A stretch of 64,000 nt of DNA from the NCBI GenBank assembly GCA_043228905.1, contig JBHGNT010000018.1, positions 8,184,001 to 8,248,000 of the forward strand. Reading direction: 5' to 3'. Shown one piece after another: positions 22,306 to 34,300 of this stretch (position 1 is the stretch's first letter; every line of letters starts with the position of its first letter). The position numbers and the translations under genes are program-made. This DNA comes from Azolla caroliniana. Lineage: Eukaryota; Polypodiophyta. Under the pieces are notes generated by a model. The model saw nothing but the letters and a program-made list of their open reading frames with translations, had not been told where the DNA came from and made no database searches.

Positions 22306-22755
22306 TGAAAAGAATTGCGTGCGAAAGAAATATAGAAAACTGAACAACAGAAAACACAGGTTTAATGGAAAGCTTAGGTTTGCACAGTACACACAGGAGA
22401 GACAGAGAGAGAGTAAACACAGAACTTAATTAAAAAATAATACTCAATCTGTATATAGGATGTGCTTAGTGAGCACTTTTATACAAGCCCTGACGATCGG
22501 GTTGACACAAGTACTGACAGTACTTGACTGCTCATAAGTGAGCCTCGACTCTTACTCCCAAAACTATTCCTTATGAGGAATATCTTTCTAACGACCTTTC
22601 GGTTTACGCACCGATACGACATTCCTATGCACCGGTATGCGTACCGGTTTACGCATCCGTTTTATGCACCGGTCCGGCCTAACCGATCGGTCCCAACCGA
22701 TCCGGTCCTCGGCTTGCTCAGCCGATCCAGCCGATGTTGAGCTTGTCTCTCAACA
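22306..22755 (-). repeat. 5' LTR of copia G
   Basis: 450 bp, matching 17019-17443 with an extra CGGTTTACGCACC-type segment of about 25 bp near 22600. Contains the inverted TATA/dyad block. Confidence 0.9.
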
Positions 22756-22760
22756 AAACA

Positions 22761-25700
22761 ACTACGCATCTTGGTCGTACAAGATGCACCAGTTCCTGCT
22801 CGGGCATGGATACTGTAGCTATGTCGATGGAGCAAATAACATAGCACCCGATTCAACACACAAAGACTTCCTGGGTTGGGAACAATCCGCGAGCAGAGTT
22901 CTCTACTGCCTCACGTCTTGTGTGGGCGAACAACTTCTGAGCTATATTCGGGATGCGAAAACGCCGAAGGGTGCTTGGGGAAATCTGAAAAAGATTTTCG
23001 CCGCAAGCACAATAGCCAGAAAGCTCCAACTCTGACAGGAGTTAAGCAACTTGCGACAATGCGATTTGTCGATGGCTGATTACACATCGAAGATCAAACA
23101 TATATGCGACTCCTTAGCCTCCATCGATGTGAACGTCGAGGAAGGCGAGATGGTGCAGATCTGTCTCAGGGGACTAGCGTCAAAGTTCAGAGCATTCCGA
23201 ACTGCTGTGTGCACATGGGAGAATATGCCGTCGTTTTCGACCTACTGTCGATGCTCCTTATAGAGGAGAACTACGTGGGTGCGTCGACGAGCACGCATGT
23301 CGATAGTAAGATGATGTACATGGAGGGAGATAGGCCCTGTGGTCGTGGCGGACAAGGCGAGTCGGTGCGCAATGGAGGTGGCAGACGGGACCAAGGAAGA
23401 AGGCACCAAAGTGATGCCGACAACAATTCAGGACCCTCCAGAAATAGGGGGAGTCGAGGCGGCGAGAACCGGCAAGGGAAATCCGTCACGGAATGCTAGT
23501 ACTGTGGCAAGAAAGGCCACAAGGAGAGCGAGTTCTAGAAGAAGCGCGCCGATTCGGAGAAAACTGGATCCGGATCCGGACAAACCGACAAAGGAAATCA
23601 GTAGCGATCGCACTACGCTGAAGGATCCGAAAAAGTCGGAAAGGGGAAGCCTTTGTTGCGAGACACGAGGCGAACTCGATGAGGAAGACCACTCCGAAAT
23701 CGGACAAGGTGTGGCACGTTGACTCTGGCGCGTCAGACCACATGACGAGCCATAAGGAGTGGTTCTCATACCTTGAGAAACCGATGCAACCAAGAGTAGT
23801 CACAATAGGAGACGACACTCTGCATCCGATCGAGAATGTCGGTGAAGTTCCCCTGAGCCATGTTGAGCAAAAAGGGAAACTCATGAATGTGTTACACGTC
23901 TCGACAATCACGAAGAATCTTGTGTCGGTCGGGTAGATCGTCGACTAGGGGATGCAAGTCTGGTTCACGTATCTCGGGTGCTTCATCGAAGAGGAAGGCC
24001 AGGTTATTGCGCAAGGGCGTAGAGATGGGAGGATGTTTATCCTCCACACCAATGACGTTGGCACCGCAATGTTCGCAAAAGGAAAAAAAGTTGAGTCGGA
24101 TATCGACTTGTGGCACAAGTGGATAGGCCATGTCAATTATCAAAGGCTTCAAGACTTGCAATCGAAACAAGTTGTGTTCGGATTGCCCAAATTTAGTGGC
24201 CGGAAGGCCCAAATTTGTGAAGCCTGCCAGCTAGGGAAGCAACACCGATTTCCTTTCCCCAACGAGCATAACCAGAGCCGGAACAAGCTCGACTTGATAC
24301 ATTTGGATGTATTGGAGCCGGCAGAGAACGTTAGTCTTGGTGGGAGTCAATATTTTGTCTCCTTCATCGATGACTACACGTAGCACATGTGGATCTATGT
24401 CATTGAAAAGAACAGTGAAGTCTTCGACTGTTTCCGGGACCTCAAAAGCTTCGTAGAAAGGGAAACAGGGAGAAAGATCAAGTGCCTATGGTCGGATGGC
24501 GAAAAAGAGTACTTTTCCGGCCAATTCAATAGTTATCTGCAACAAATGGGAATTCGACGCGAATTCAGTTGCAGGTATACGCCGGAGCAAAACGACGTAG
24601 CCGAAAGGAAAAATTGGTCAGTTGTGGAAGCGGCACGGGCAATGCTGGAAGAAAAGAGCTTGCCCAAGTTCTATTGGGCGCATGAGCTGTATTTCAGAAG
24701 GAAGCCGAATCTACGACACTTGAGAGTTTTTGGTAGCATTGCGTATGTGCATGTGCCGAAGGAGAAATAGACGAAGTTGGATGCGAAAGCCGAGAAGTGT
24801 ATCATGGTCGGCTATTTGGACGAATAGAAGGGTTTATAAGTGTTATAACCCCCGAACTAAACAAGCTCGCGTGAGCCGCGATGTTGTGTTTGACGAGTCC
24901 GCGTCTTGGTACTTGCCTCCGACTCCGGACCTCCGGACCCGAGTTCTAATGATGAGGTCAGCGAGGCTGAAATGCCTCTGGATGACTGTGAAATCAAGAC
25001 CCTCGATGAGAGTCCGCTTTCATTTCGGCTAAGTGGACCGAACGAGCGACGGGCCTGGTTTGACCAGTCCGAAGAAGAGCCGGCAAGTAGTGGATACTCG
25101 GTCGTGCATTCCCCACGCAGGAAGCCGAGGAGACGGTTTACGCGCAAGGAAAAAGGGAAGAAGAAGATGCCGGAGTACGGCATGGATAAGGGCAAGTCGG
25201 ATGGACGCGAATCTGACTCTGAGAAGAGTGATGACGGGCCTTCGAGAGCGAAGTCCGTGTCAGCCAAGAAAGCCTCAACATCGGCTAATGAGCAATTACG
25301 CCGATCTACCCGCCAGAAGAACCCTGTTGTGCAGTTCGGATACAACGAGTACATGGCGCATCACTATGCATACATGACGTGTGTAGCAGAAGTATGTGAG
25401 CTGGAGTGCTACACAGAATCGCGAAGGGCACAAATTGGCATGCCACAATGGAGGAAGAGATGCGTGCATTAGCGGAGAATGAAACCTGTGACCTAGTTGA
25501 CGCACCGAAGGGTGTGAAGCCGATCGTATGTAGGTGGGTGTACAAGGTCAAGTACAACACCGAAAACTCGGTCAACCAATACAAGGCCCGGTTGGTAGCG
25601 AAAGGCTACGTGCAGAAGCACGACGTGGACTACGACGAGACCTTCGCGCCTGTCGCGAAGATGACTACTGTGCATGTTTTGCTAGCCGTAGCAACGGCGA

Positions 25701-27346
25701 AGGGGTGGCATTTACATCAGATGGATATTAAGAATGCGTTCCTACAAGGTGAGCTTGTGGAATAGGTGTACATGGTACAACCCCCTGGATTTCACTCCGG
25801 AATGAACACTTCGGCGGTCTGCCAGTTGAAGAAGTCCCTTTACGGACTAAAGCAAGACTCCATGCTTGGAATGCGAAAATCACGCAGCGATTGCGTCGGA
25901 TGGGATTTGTGACGTCCAAATAAGACTCTTCACTGTTCATTCGACAAGGTCGACTCAGGCCAATTAATATTTTACTTTATGTTGATGACTTTGTCATCAC
26001 CAGTGCCGACCTAGGTGAAATTGACCACATAAAGCTCTAGCTCGCGGCATCATTTGACATGAAGGACTTGGGGGACCTTCATTACTTCCTCCGGATCGAA
26101 GTGATCCATACCCCCGAAGGCATACTGATCAGCCAACGACATTACATGCTGCGTATGCTCTTCATGTTCGGGATGGCAGATTGTAAGTGTGTCTTGACTC
26201 CTCTAGATAGAATTGTCAAGCTTCGCCCTGACTCCGGAAAAGTTTGCAACCCGAAGAGGTTTCGACAGATTGTTGGAAGCATAATATACTTGACTATCAC
26301 TCGACCAGACCTCAGTTACCCGGTCGACGTGATTAGTCAGTTTATGGCGTGGCCAATCGAGGAGCACCTTTAGTGCGCATAACGCGTACTTTGGTACATC
26401 AGTGGGACTAAGGACTGGGGACTACTATATCGGACCGATACTGCCGCGAAGTTAGTCGGTTACACCGATGCTGATTGGGCCGAAAACGCCAGTGATTGCC
26501 GATCCACATCTGGATTCGCGTTCTCTCTTGGGAGCACCATGATTGCGTGGAGTAGCAAGAACCAGCCAACAGTTGCACTATCGAGCACCGAAGCCGAGTA
26601 TAGAGGAGCGGCTGTCGCCACATGCGAAGCCAGTGTCCGATCTGACGACGATCTATTGTGATAACCTCAACAGTATCCACCTTGCGAAAAACCCCGTATT
26701 CCACGCCTGGACCAAGCACATTGAGTTACATTACCATTTTGTCCGCGAGCGGGTCCTTTCAGGTGAAGTCGAATTGGTGCATGTTCCAACTGATCGGCAA
26801 GTTGCCGACATCTTCACCAAGCCTCTTGGTCTTGACAAGTTACGGCATTTCTCGGGTGACCTTGGGTTGCGTCACCTCAACACGCTGAACTTGAGGGGGA
26901 GAAACGAAGACGAACAGGAACAAGAGCGTGAAAGGAGCGGAGGTGGTCATCGCGGCGGAAGTGACCGTGACACAGAATCGGATGAAGAATTCGATTTTGG
27001 ACCGGCTGAAGAAGCCGAAGAAAAGAGCAAGGGCCATAACCGTAGGGAAGAGCCGAGGATAGCCGAATCAGGGGGAGATATAGCCGAAAAGGGCGTAAAG
27101 GCCAAGACCAAGACGTGGTCTGATGTAGTCAAAGGCCTAAAGGCAAGAGGCGAATTGGAGACAGTCAATTCGGATGAAAGCGGAATTGAATCGGAAATGT
27201 TCGATTCAATCAAAATGCTCGATTCGGTTATTATGAATCGATTGAGGGCCAAGCGGAGAAAAGGGCAGCAAAGGACGCACCAACACCATGACAACAAGGG
27301 AGATGAGAAGGGCCGCACGAGCAGACACGCCGACTGGAAGGGTTGA
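22761..27346 (+). pseudogene. Copia F: gag-pol polyprotein, multiply broken
   Basis: Continues gag from 22761 (NYASWSYKMHQFLLGHGYCS), then a zinc knuckle interrupted by TAG at 23497-23499, protease DSGASDHM (about 23721), LWHKWIGHVNYQRLQDL and CEACQLGKQHRFPF, integrase, RT (LQMDIKNAF-like block near 25720; YVDD decayed to YVDD-F near 25980), RNase H ([35 protein letters not shown]) and the charged tail with TWSDVVKGLK at 27113-27142. About ten stops or frameshifts. Confidence 0.85.
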
Positions 27347-27457
27347 AGCGCGCGGAATCGAATGGGTCGAGGAGCGCAAGCGAGGCACGAAGGCAGAAGG
27401 AACCGGAGCGTAGATCCGGAAGAGCGGATGGAACCTCAAGTTGAGCTTGAGGGGGAG

Positions 27458-27852
27458 TGTTGAGAGACAAGCTCAACATTCGGTGCGTAATCGTGTGCGT
27501 AACCTAGTGTGTAAATTGGGTGCGTAAAACCATGCGCACAATAGGCCATAGCGGTGCGTAAACCGCGAGGCTGTTGGAAAGATATTCCGCATAGGAATAT
27601 ATTTTGGGCGTTAGTGTAGAGCTCAGTTATGAGTGTTGAAGTATGTGTCAGTACTTCTGTCAGTCCGTATGGACTTGTATAAAAGTGCTCACTTAGCACA
27701 TCCTATGTACATATTGAGTATTATTTTTTTGAAATAGAGTGGTGTGTATTGACTCTCTCTCTCCCGCATACTGTGTGTGTCCAAGCTCTCCATTAAACCT
27801 GTATTTTCCTACATTCTGTTTTCTATTGCTTCCGCATGTTATTCTTTTCACA
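27458..27852 (+). repeat. 3' LTR of copia F
   Basis: 395 bp, TGTTGAGAGACAAGCTCAAC...TTCTTTTCACA, preceded by the polypurine tract TTGAGGGGGAG. The LTR may end two bases earlier (TTTTCA), since the next bases are CACA-rich. Confidence 0.85.
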
Positions 27853-29760
27853 CATTGTTTGCTAAAGGACAGAATGTTGAATCAGACATCGACCTTTAGC
27901 ATAAGCGGATCAGCCACGTCAACTACCAAAGGTTTCAGGAGTTGCAAATGAAATAAGTCGTTTTTGGTTTGCTGAAGTTTAGTGGCTAGAAGGCCCAAGT
28001 TTGTGAAGCCTGCCAGCAAGGGAAGCAACATCGACTTCCATTCCCCAATGGGTGAAATCATAGCCAAAACAAGCTCAATTTGTTACATTCGGATGTATGG
28101 GGACCGATAGAGAATGTGAGCTTAGGCGGGAGTCTATACTTCATCTCCTTCATCGAGGACTAGAACGGCACACTTGGATCTACCTCATCGAAAAGAAAAG
28201 CGAAGTCTTTGACTGTGTCCAGAACTTGAAGAGTCTTGCCGAAAGGGAAACAAAGAGGAAGATCAAGTGCTTGAGGTTGGATGGTGGAAAAGAATACTTT
28301 TCCGGAAAATTCAACTATTATCTTCAGCAAATGGGAATTCGGCACGAATTCAGTTGTAGATATACGCCGAAATAGAACAATGGTTGTGGAAGCGGCAAGG
28401 GCAATGCTGGAGGAGAAGAGCATGCCCAAGTTCTATTGGGCTGAAGTGGTTCGGATTGTAGTGTATATCCAGAATCGGATCGGAGAAAAGGTGTCGGCAC
28501 ATGAGTTATACTTCGGATGGAAGCTGAACTTGAGACACCTTAGGATATTCAATAGCATTGCCTATGTGCATGTTCCGGATGAGAAGAGGAAGAAGCTGGA
28601 TGCGAAATCGGAAAAGTGCATATTGGTTGGCTACTCACAAGAACAGAAGAGGTATAAGTGTTATAACCCCCAGACCAAACAAGTCCGAGTAAGCTGAGAC
28701 ATTGTGTTCAACGAGTTGGCGTTCGGGTATGCTCTTCCGACTTTGACCCCCGACAAGTCCGACCTCCCGATTTCTGAGGATGAGGCAAGTGAGGCCGACA
28801 TGATCTAAGAAGAAGAAGAAGATTTTGGCACTCTAAAAGAGAGTCTGATTTCATTCCAGCTGAGTGGCCTGAATGAAGAGTTGAGTCGAGATGAACAGTA
28901 GAACGAAGAGCCAATGAGCAGTGACGACTCAACCATGCACTCCCCACGCCATGAACCGAGGAGACGGTATACATGTAAGGAAAAGGGGAAGATGAAGATG
29001 CCGGAGTATGGCACATATAAAGGTACATTGGATCACGGAGAATCTGACACCAACCGAAGTGAGGATGGACCTCAAGAGTTGAGGTTGGATGCGGCCAAGA
29101 GGACCCTCAAATCGGCGATTGAGAAGGTACGCCGATCGACTCGCCACACGAAGCCGGTGATCCAGTATGGTTATCTGTGCGTGATCGGGTCTTGAGTGGT
29201 TAAGTCAAACTCCGATATGTTCGAACTATTCGACAGGTGGCCAACATCTTCACCAAGGCACTCGGATTGGACAAGTTGTTTCACTTTTCAAAGATGCTTG
29301 GGTTACAACATCTCGACGTGCCGCACTTGAGGGGGAGAATAGGTAGAGAATAAGGGGGAGAGAAACAGGAGAAAGCGAAAACTGAATTAGATGCAGAATC
29401 GACTGAAGAAGTTGACACATCCGGAAGAGCCGGAACAGGTGATAGAGTCAAGAAGGACAAAGCTGATCGGAAGAAAAAGGCCAAGAACAAGACATGGTCG
29501 GATGTGGTCAAGGGCCTGAAGACAGAGAACGAATAGGAGACAACTGATTTGGTCGAGCAATTTGATTCGGATGAGCCGAATTTCATGAAGGCCAAGCGGA
29601 CACGCGGGCAGCTAAAGTCGACGCCAACACAGAGGAGCCGACGGGTCCCGAAGCACCACTGTCGCAATAACAAGGGAGCTGAGAAGGGCTTGATGAGCAG
29701 ACAATCCGATCGAGGAGCGCGGGATCGGACGGATCAAGGAGCGTGAGCAATGCATGAAAA
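27853..29760 (+). pseudogene. Copia C/H: pre-integrase, integrase, RNase H end and charged tail
   Basis: Plus strand: TLFAKGQNVESDIDL, SHVNYQRFQELQ, CEACQQGKQHRLPF, HSDVWGP, then AARAMLEEKSMPKFYWAEVV, NRIGEKVSAHELYFGW and YVHVPDEKRKKLDAKSEK (integrase C terminus), the acidic linker and RRSTRHTKPVIQYGY. RT and most of RNase H are deleted at about 29200. QVANIFTKALGLDKLFHFSK follows, then the tail with TWSDVVKGLK at 29492-29521. Several stops. This is taken as the 3' half of the element whose gag lies at 11817. Confidence 0.75.
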
Positions 29761-29836
29761 CACTAGGAGCAGCCGGAGATAAGGACCGGCGAATGCTGAC
29801 ATGACAAACTGACCTCAAGTTGAGCTTGAGGGGTAG

Positions 29837-30265
29837 TGTTGAGCGAGCAAGCTCAACGTGGGATGGATTGGCTTAACAAGCCGAGATCCGGATCGGATGA
29901 AGACCGATTGGCTACGCCCAGATCGGATCGGTGAGCCGGATCCGCATGAGCTGGTAGGCCATTAGAGGCCTACGATCCTAGTCTAGTAGATAAACATAGT
30001 TTTTGGAGTCAGTGTCATTAGCTCAGTTATGAGCATTGAAGTACTTGTCAATACTTCTGACCGTCCTTTATGGACTTGTATAAAAGTGCTCACTAATCAC
30101 ACTTGTATGCAAAGACAGAATATTATTTTGAAATTGATTTTGAGTGTTCTGCACTCTCTGTCTCTCCCAAGTTCTCTGCATGTTATCTCAATTTCCATTA
30201 AACCTTCGTTTACTTTCTGTTGCTATCCGGTTGTGTTTTTAAGCTTCCGCACGCTATTCTTTTCA
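29837..30265 (+). repeat. 3' LTR of copia C/H
   Basis: 429 bp, TGTTGAGCGAGCAAGCTCAAC...TATTCTTTTCA, preceded by TTGAGCTTGAGGGGTAG (polypurine tract with one T). Same family as 11298-11719. Confidence 0.85.
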
Positions 30266-30270
30266 CCTAC

Positions 30271-30498
30271 CATGTCGACTCATTGGTTGATCCAATCGAC
30301 CATCCTAAATTTGGCTTGTCAACTCCTCCAATTTGATTGCCAACTTCTCCCATTAGAAGGGACAAGATCCTAACAAGATCCACATGAACAACAATGTATC
30401 AAATATGCTAATGAAGGTGCTGTTTGCAGAGAGGCTGAGCATTTGCTGACAAAGAATCAAACTGGCGAACTACACCATCCCGTAGTGAAGGGGGAGTT
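30271..30498 (+). other. 3' internal end of the element carrying LTR I
   Basis: About 230 bp that ends in a polypurine tract (GTGAAGGGGGAGTT) directly before the TG of LTR I. It reads EGAVCREAEHLLTKNQTGEL in one frame, which looks like the last codons of a copia pol. No other gene. Confidence 0.5.
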
Positions 30499-30811
30499 TG
30501 TTGGGAAAACTAGTTCCTTTGGATGGGAAGAACACAATTCGGATATTGCACAAGGAGTTGGATTGTCAGGAGCCGATTCAACACCAGCTCAGGAGATAAA
30601 CTGAATTAGTCGATAGCTAACTCGACCGAGGCTGAAAAATTGATTGATCGATAATCGATCGATAATCAATTCGGCTAATAGCAAAATCGACCGAATCTGA
30701 CTAGGCTATATTCGTAAATAGTCATATATGCATATGAGTATAAATATAGTTAGGGCAAGTAGTTATGATGGAAGAGTGTGCGGTAGTCATTGTAATTTGT
30801 GCATTAGTGTG

Positions 30812-31199
30812 TGTAAAAAGAAATGTGCGGAAGCAAGTATGAAGACCGAACAGAAGAGAGGAAACTTAGGTTTAATGGAGAGCTTGGGCTTACGCAGTAT
30901 ACGCGGGAGAGACAGAGAGAGAAACACAAAAAACTATTTTTAACAATAATACACAATCTCTGTACATAAGACGTGCTCAGTGAGCACTTTTATACAAGTC
31001 CTAAAAGGACTGACCGAAGTACTAACAGTACTTCAATGCTCATCAAGAGCCCCTACACAAACTCCCAAATATATTCCTCATGGAATATCTTTCCTAACTA
31101 CCTCCTGGTTTACGCACTCGGCCTAACCGATCGGTCCCAACCGATCCGGTACTTGGCTTCTTCAGCCGATCCGGCCGATGTTGAGCTTGTCTCTCAACA
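30812..31199 (-). repeat. 3' LTR of copia J
   Basis: 388 bp, plus orientation TGTAAAAAGAAATGTGCGG...GTCTCTCAACA. Partner at 36087-36474. Confidence 0.95.
30973..30995 (-). promoter_or_regulatory. LTR TATA box with adjoining 15-bp dyad
   Basis: Minus sense GTATAAAA followed at once by GTGCTCACTGAGCAC (30973-30987), an inverted repeat of 7+7 around one base. The same block recurs in the other J LTR (36248-36262) and, with small changes, in F, G, H, K and P. It marks the probable transcription start region. Confidence 0.6.
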
Positions 31200-31379
31200 C
31201 TCCCCCTCAAGCTCAACTTGAGGCTCTTCGGGATCTTCACAGCACCGGTTCCTCCTGGCTTCTCGCCTCGCTTGCGCTCCTCGACCTGTTCAACACCGCG
31301 CGCTTCGACCCTTCCGGTCAGCTTGTCTGCTCATGTGGCCCTCATCAGCTCTTCTGTTGTTGCGGTGTTGACACTTCTT

Positions 31380-34300
31380 CTACTGCCTTTTCTTCCGCTT
31401 GGGCCTCGGTTGATTCAGCGTGTCTGAATCAAACATCTGAACCGACTCGACTACCTCCGATCGGTCTTCGCTCTCGTCTGAGTTGGCTATCTCCAACTCG
31501 TCTTCGGTCTTCTCGCCCTCGATGGCGTCATCTTCCCAATGCCTGGTTGGCTTCGGCTCTCTCCTTCGGTTGCTCCCCTTCTGTCTGCTTCTGAACTTTT
31601 CCGTGGGTCCGCCCTCGGCTTCTTCAGCCGATCCAATGTTGAACTTGTCAACCGACTCGGTGTCGCGGTGTCCGCTCCTTTCCTGTTGCCTTGCTTGGTC
31701 GTTCGGGACTGTTCTCCCCCTCAAGTTCGGCACGTCAAGGTGACGCAAACCGAGCGCACCTGAGAATTGCTGCAACTTGTCCAAACCAAGAGGCTTGGTG
31801 AAGATGTCGGCAGTCTGCTGATCCGTTGGAACGTACTGAAGTTTGACTTCACCGGAAAGGACACGCTCACGGACAAAATGGTAGTGCACCTCAATGTGCT
31901 TGGTCCGTGCGTGGAAAACGGGGTTTTTCGCGAGCTGGATGCTGCTGAGGTTGTCGCAGTAGATCGTTGTCGGATCTGACACCTCCTCTTGCAGGTCCTT
32001 AAGTAGCCGCTTCAACCATATGGCTTTGCATGTCGCGACAGCCGCTCCTCGGTACTTAGCTTCGGTGCTCGACAGAGCAACTGTCGGCTGCTTCTTACTG
32101 CTCCACGCGATCGCGGCACTCCCGAGGGAGAACGTGTATCCAGACGTGGATCGGCGATCGGTGGCGTTGCCAGCCCAATCAGCATCGGTGTAGCCGACTA
32201 ACTGCGCGGCTGCACCGGTCCGATAAAGTAGTCCCCGGTCCTTAGTGCCGCTTACGTACCGAAGTACGCGTTGCGCACACTGAAGGTGCTCCTCGGTAGG
32301 TCGCCCCATGATCTGACTAATCACACCGACCGGATAACTGAGGTCGGGTCGGGTGATGGTCAAGTATATGAGGCTACCGACAATTTGTCGGAACCTCGTC
32401 GGGTCGCATACCTTTCCCGTATCAGGACGAAGCTTGACGGTTCTGTCCAGAGGAGTCGAGATGGACTTACAGTCGGCCATCCCGAGTTTGAAGAGCATAC
32501 TCAGCACGTAATGACGTTGGCTGATCAATATGCCTTCGGGGGTACGGATCACTTCGATCCCGAGGAAGTAATGAAGGTCTCCCAGATCCTTCATGTCGAA
32601 CGATGCCGCAAGCTGGAGCTTCACGCGGTCGATTTCACCTAGGTCGGCGCCGGTGATGACCAAGTCATCAACATCTAGTAAAATACTAACCGGTCCGAGT
32701 TGACCTTTCCGGATGAACAGGGAAGAGTCCGATTTTGACGTGACGAAGCCCAACCGATGCAGTTGTTGCGTGATCTTCGCGTTCCAGGCACGCGGGGCTT
32801 GCTTCAGTCCGTAAAGGGACTTCTTCAGTCGGCATACTACCGAGGAGTTCGTTCCAGAGTGAAATCCGGGGGGCTGTACCATGTACACCTGTTCCTCAAG
32901 GTCACCTTGCAGGAACGCATTCTTTACATCCATCTGATGTAGGTGCCACCCCTTGGCCGCGGCTACTACGAGCAAAACACGAACGGTCGTCATTTTTGCG
33001 ACCGGCGCAAACGTCTCATCGTAGTCGATGCCGTGTTTCTGCGCGTAGCCCTTTGCCACTAGCCGAGCCTTGTACCGGTTGACCGAGCCATCGGTGTTGT
33101 ACTTGACTTTGTACACCCATTTACACCCGATCGGCTTCACACCCTTCGGTGCGTCAACCAGGTCCCAGGTCTCGTTCTCCGCCATTGCGTGCATCTCTTC
33201 CTCCATCGCGGCACGCCAATTCGCGTCTTTAGCCGCTTCTGCGTAGCTCTCCGGCTCACGCACTTCCGCTACACGGGTCATGTACGCATAATGATGCGCC
33301 ATGTACTCGTTGTATCCGAACCGCACAATTGGGTTCTTCTGGCGGGTAGATCGGCGTAATCTCACATTAGCCGATGTCGAGGCCTTCTCGGTCGACGCGG
33401 TCTTCACCTTTAAAGACCCGTCACCGGTTCCCTCGGAGTCGGACTTGCGTCGATCTGACTCGTTCCTTTCCGTGCCGGAATTCGACACCTTCTTCTTCCC
33501 TTTCTCTTTGCGCGTAAGCCGTCTCCTCGGCTTCCTGCGCGGGGAATGCACGGCCGAGTCTCCACTACTCGTCGGCTCTTCATTGGACTGGTCGTACCGA
33601 CTCAGTCGTCCAATTGGTCCACTTAACCGGAGTGAAATCGGACTCTCTTCGTGGGTCTCGATTTCGGGCTCATTCGGAGGCATCTCGGCCTCGCTGACCT
33701 CATCGTCAGAGCTGGGATTGGAGTCTAGGGTCGTAGTCGGGGGCAGGTACCAGGACGCGGACTCGTCAAACACCACGTCGCGGCTGACACGCGCTTGTTT
33801 GGTGCGAGGGTTATAGCACTTATAACCCTTCTGCTCGTCCGAGTAACCGACCAAGATGCCTTTCTCGGCCTTTGCGTCCAGCTTCCTCCTTTTCTCCTTC
33901 GGTATATGCACATACGCAATGCTACCGAACACGCTCAAGTGTCGCAAGTTCGGCTTCATTCCGAAATATAGCTCGTGCGTCGACACTTTGTCTCCTATCC
34001 AGTTTTGGATGTATACCGCGGTCCTTACCGCCTCGGCCCAGTAGAACTTGGGCAAGCTCTTCTCCTCCAGCATTGCCCGTGCCGCTTCCACAATCGACCG
34101 ATTCTTTCTCTCGGCCACGCCGTTCTGCTCTGGCGTGTATCTACAACTGAATTCGCAGCGAATTCCCATTTGTTGTAGGTAACCGTTGAATTGACCGGAA
34201 AAGTACTCTTTCCCGCCATCCAACCATAGGCACTTGATCTTTCGTCCCGTTTCGGCTTCCACGAACCCTTTGAGGTCCCGGAAACAGTCGAAGACTTCGC

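Larger units (their letters stand above)
17019..22755 (-). mobile_element. Copia G, full length, inserted into gag of F
   Basis: 5737 bp, minus strand, with LTRs at 17019-17443 and 22306-22755 and perfect AAACA target duplications (17014-17018 and 22756-22760). Polypurine tract next to the left LTR (CTTGAGGGGGAG in element sense). The primer-binding site next to the right LTR is mutated (TTGTATCAGAGTGC in place of TGGTATCAGAGC). The LTRs differ by a ~25-bp indel plus substitutions. Coding is broken by several stops, so the copy is dead. Confidence 0.9.
16528..27852 (+). mobile_element. Copia F, plus strand, interrupted by copia G
   Basis: 5' LTR (truncated, 16528-16877), primer-binding site TGGTATTAGAGC (16878-16889), gag start at 16967, interruption by G at 17019-22755, then gag to RNase H and tail (22761-27346), polypurine tract TTGAGGGGGAG and 3' LTR (27458-27852). 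Removing G and one AAACA copy restores the gag frame (K-L-D-K-N then N-Y-A-S-W). Many stops make F non-functional. The left target duplication is lost with the LTR start. Confidence 0.85.
11298..30265 (+). mobile_element. Copia C/H: one old plus-strand element split by later insertions (inferred)
   Basis: The LTR at 11298-11719 and the LTR at 29837-30265 share the same family sequence from TTGAGCGAGCAAGCTCAACG to CTATTCTTTTCA or a near variant, and are flanked by near-identical pentamers (ACTAC at 11293-11297, CCTAC at 30266-30270). Gag lies after the first; integrase, RNase H end and charged tail lie before the second. Between them sit gypsy piece D, copia piece E and copia F (with G). Parts of gag, protease and RT are missing. 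I infer one element from order, strand, LTR family and flanks. Confidence 0.6.

Noticed and set aside
33301-33816. A 171-codon plus-strand frame opposite the integrase-RT linker of J, with relatives opposite G (19528-20043) and F (24857-25354)
   Set aside because: It is the mirror of a conserved coding stretch in each copy. Its conservation follows from the sense frame and it has no motif or promoter of its own.
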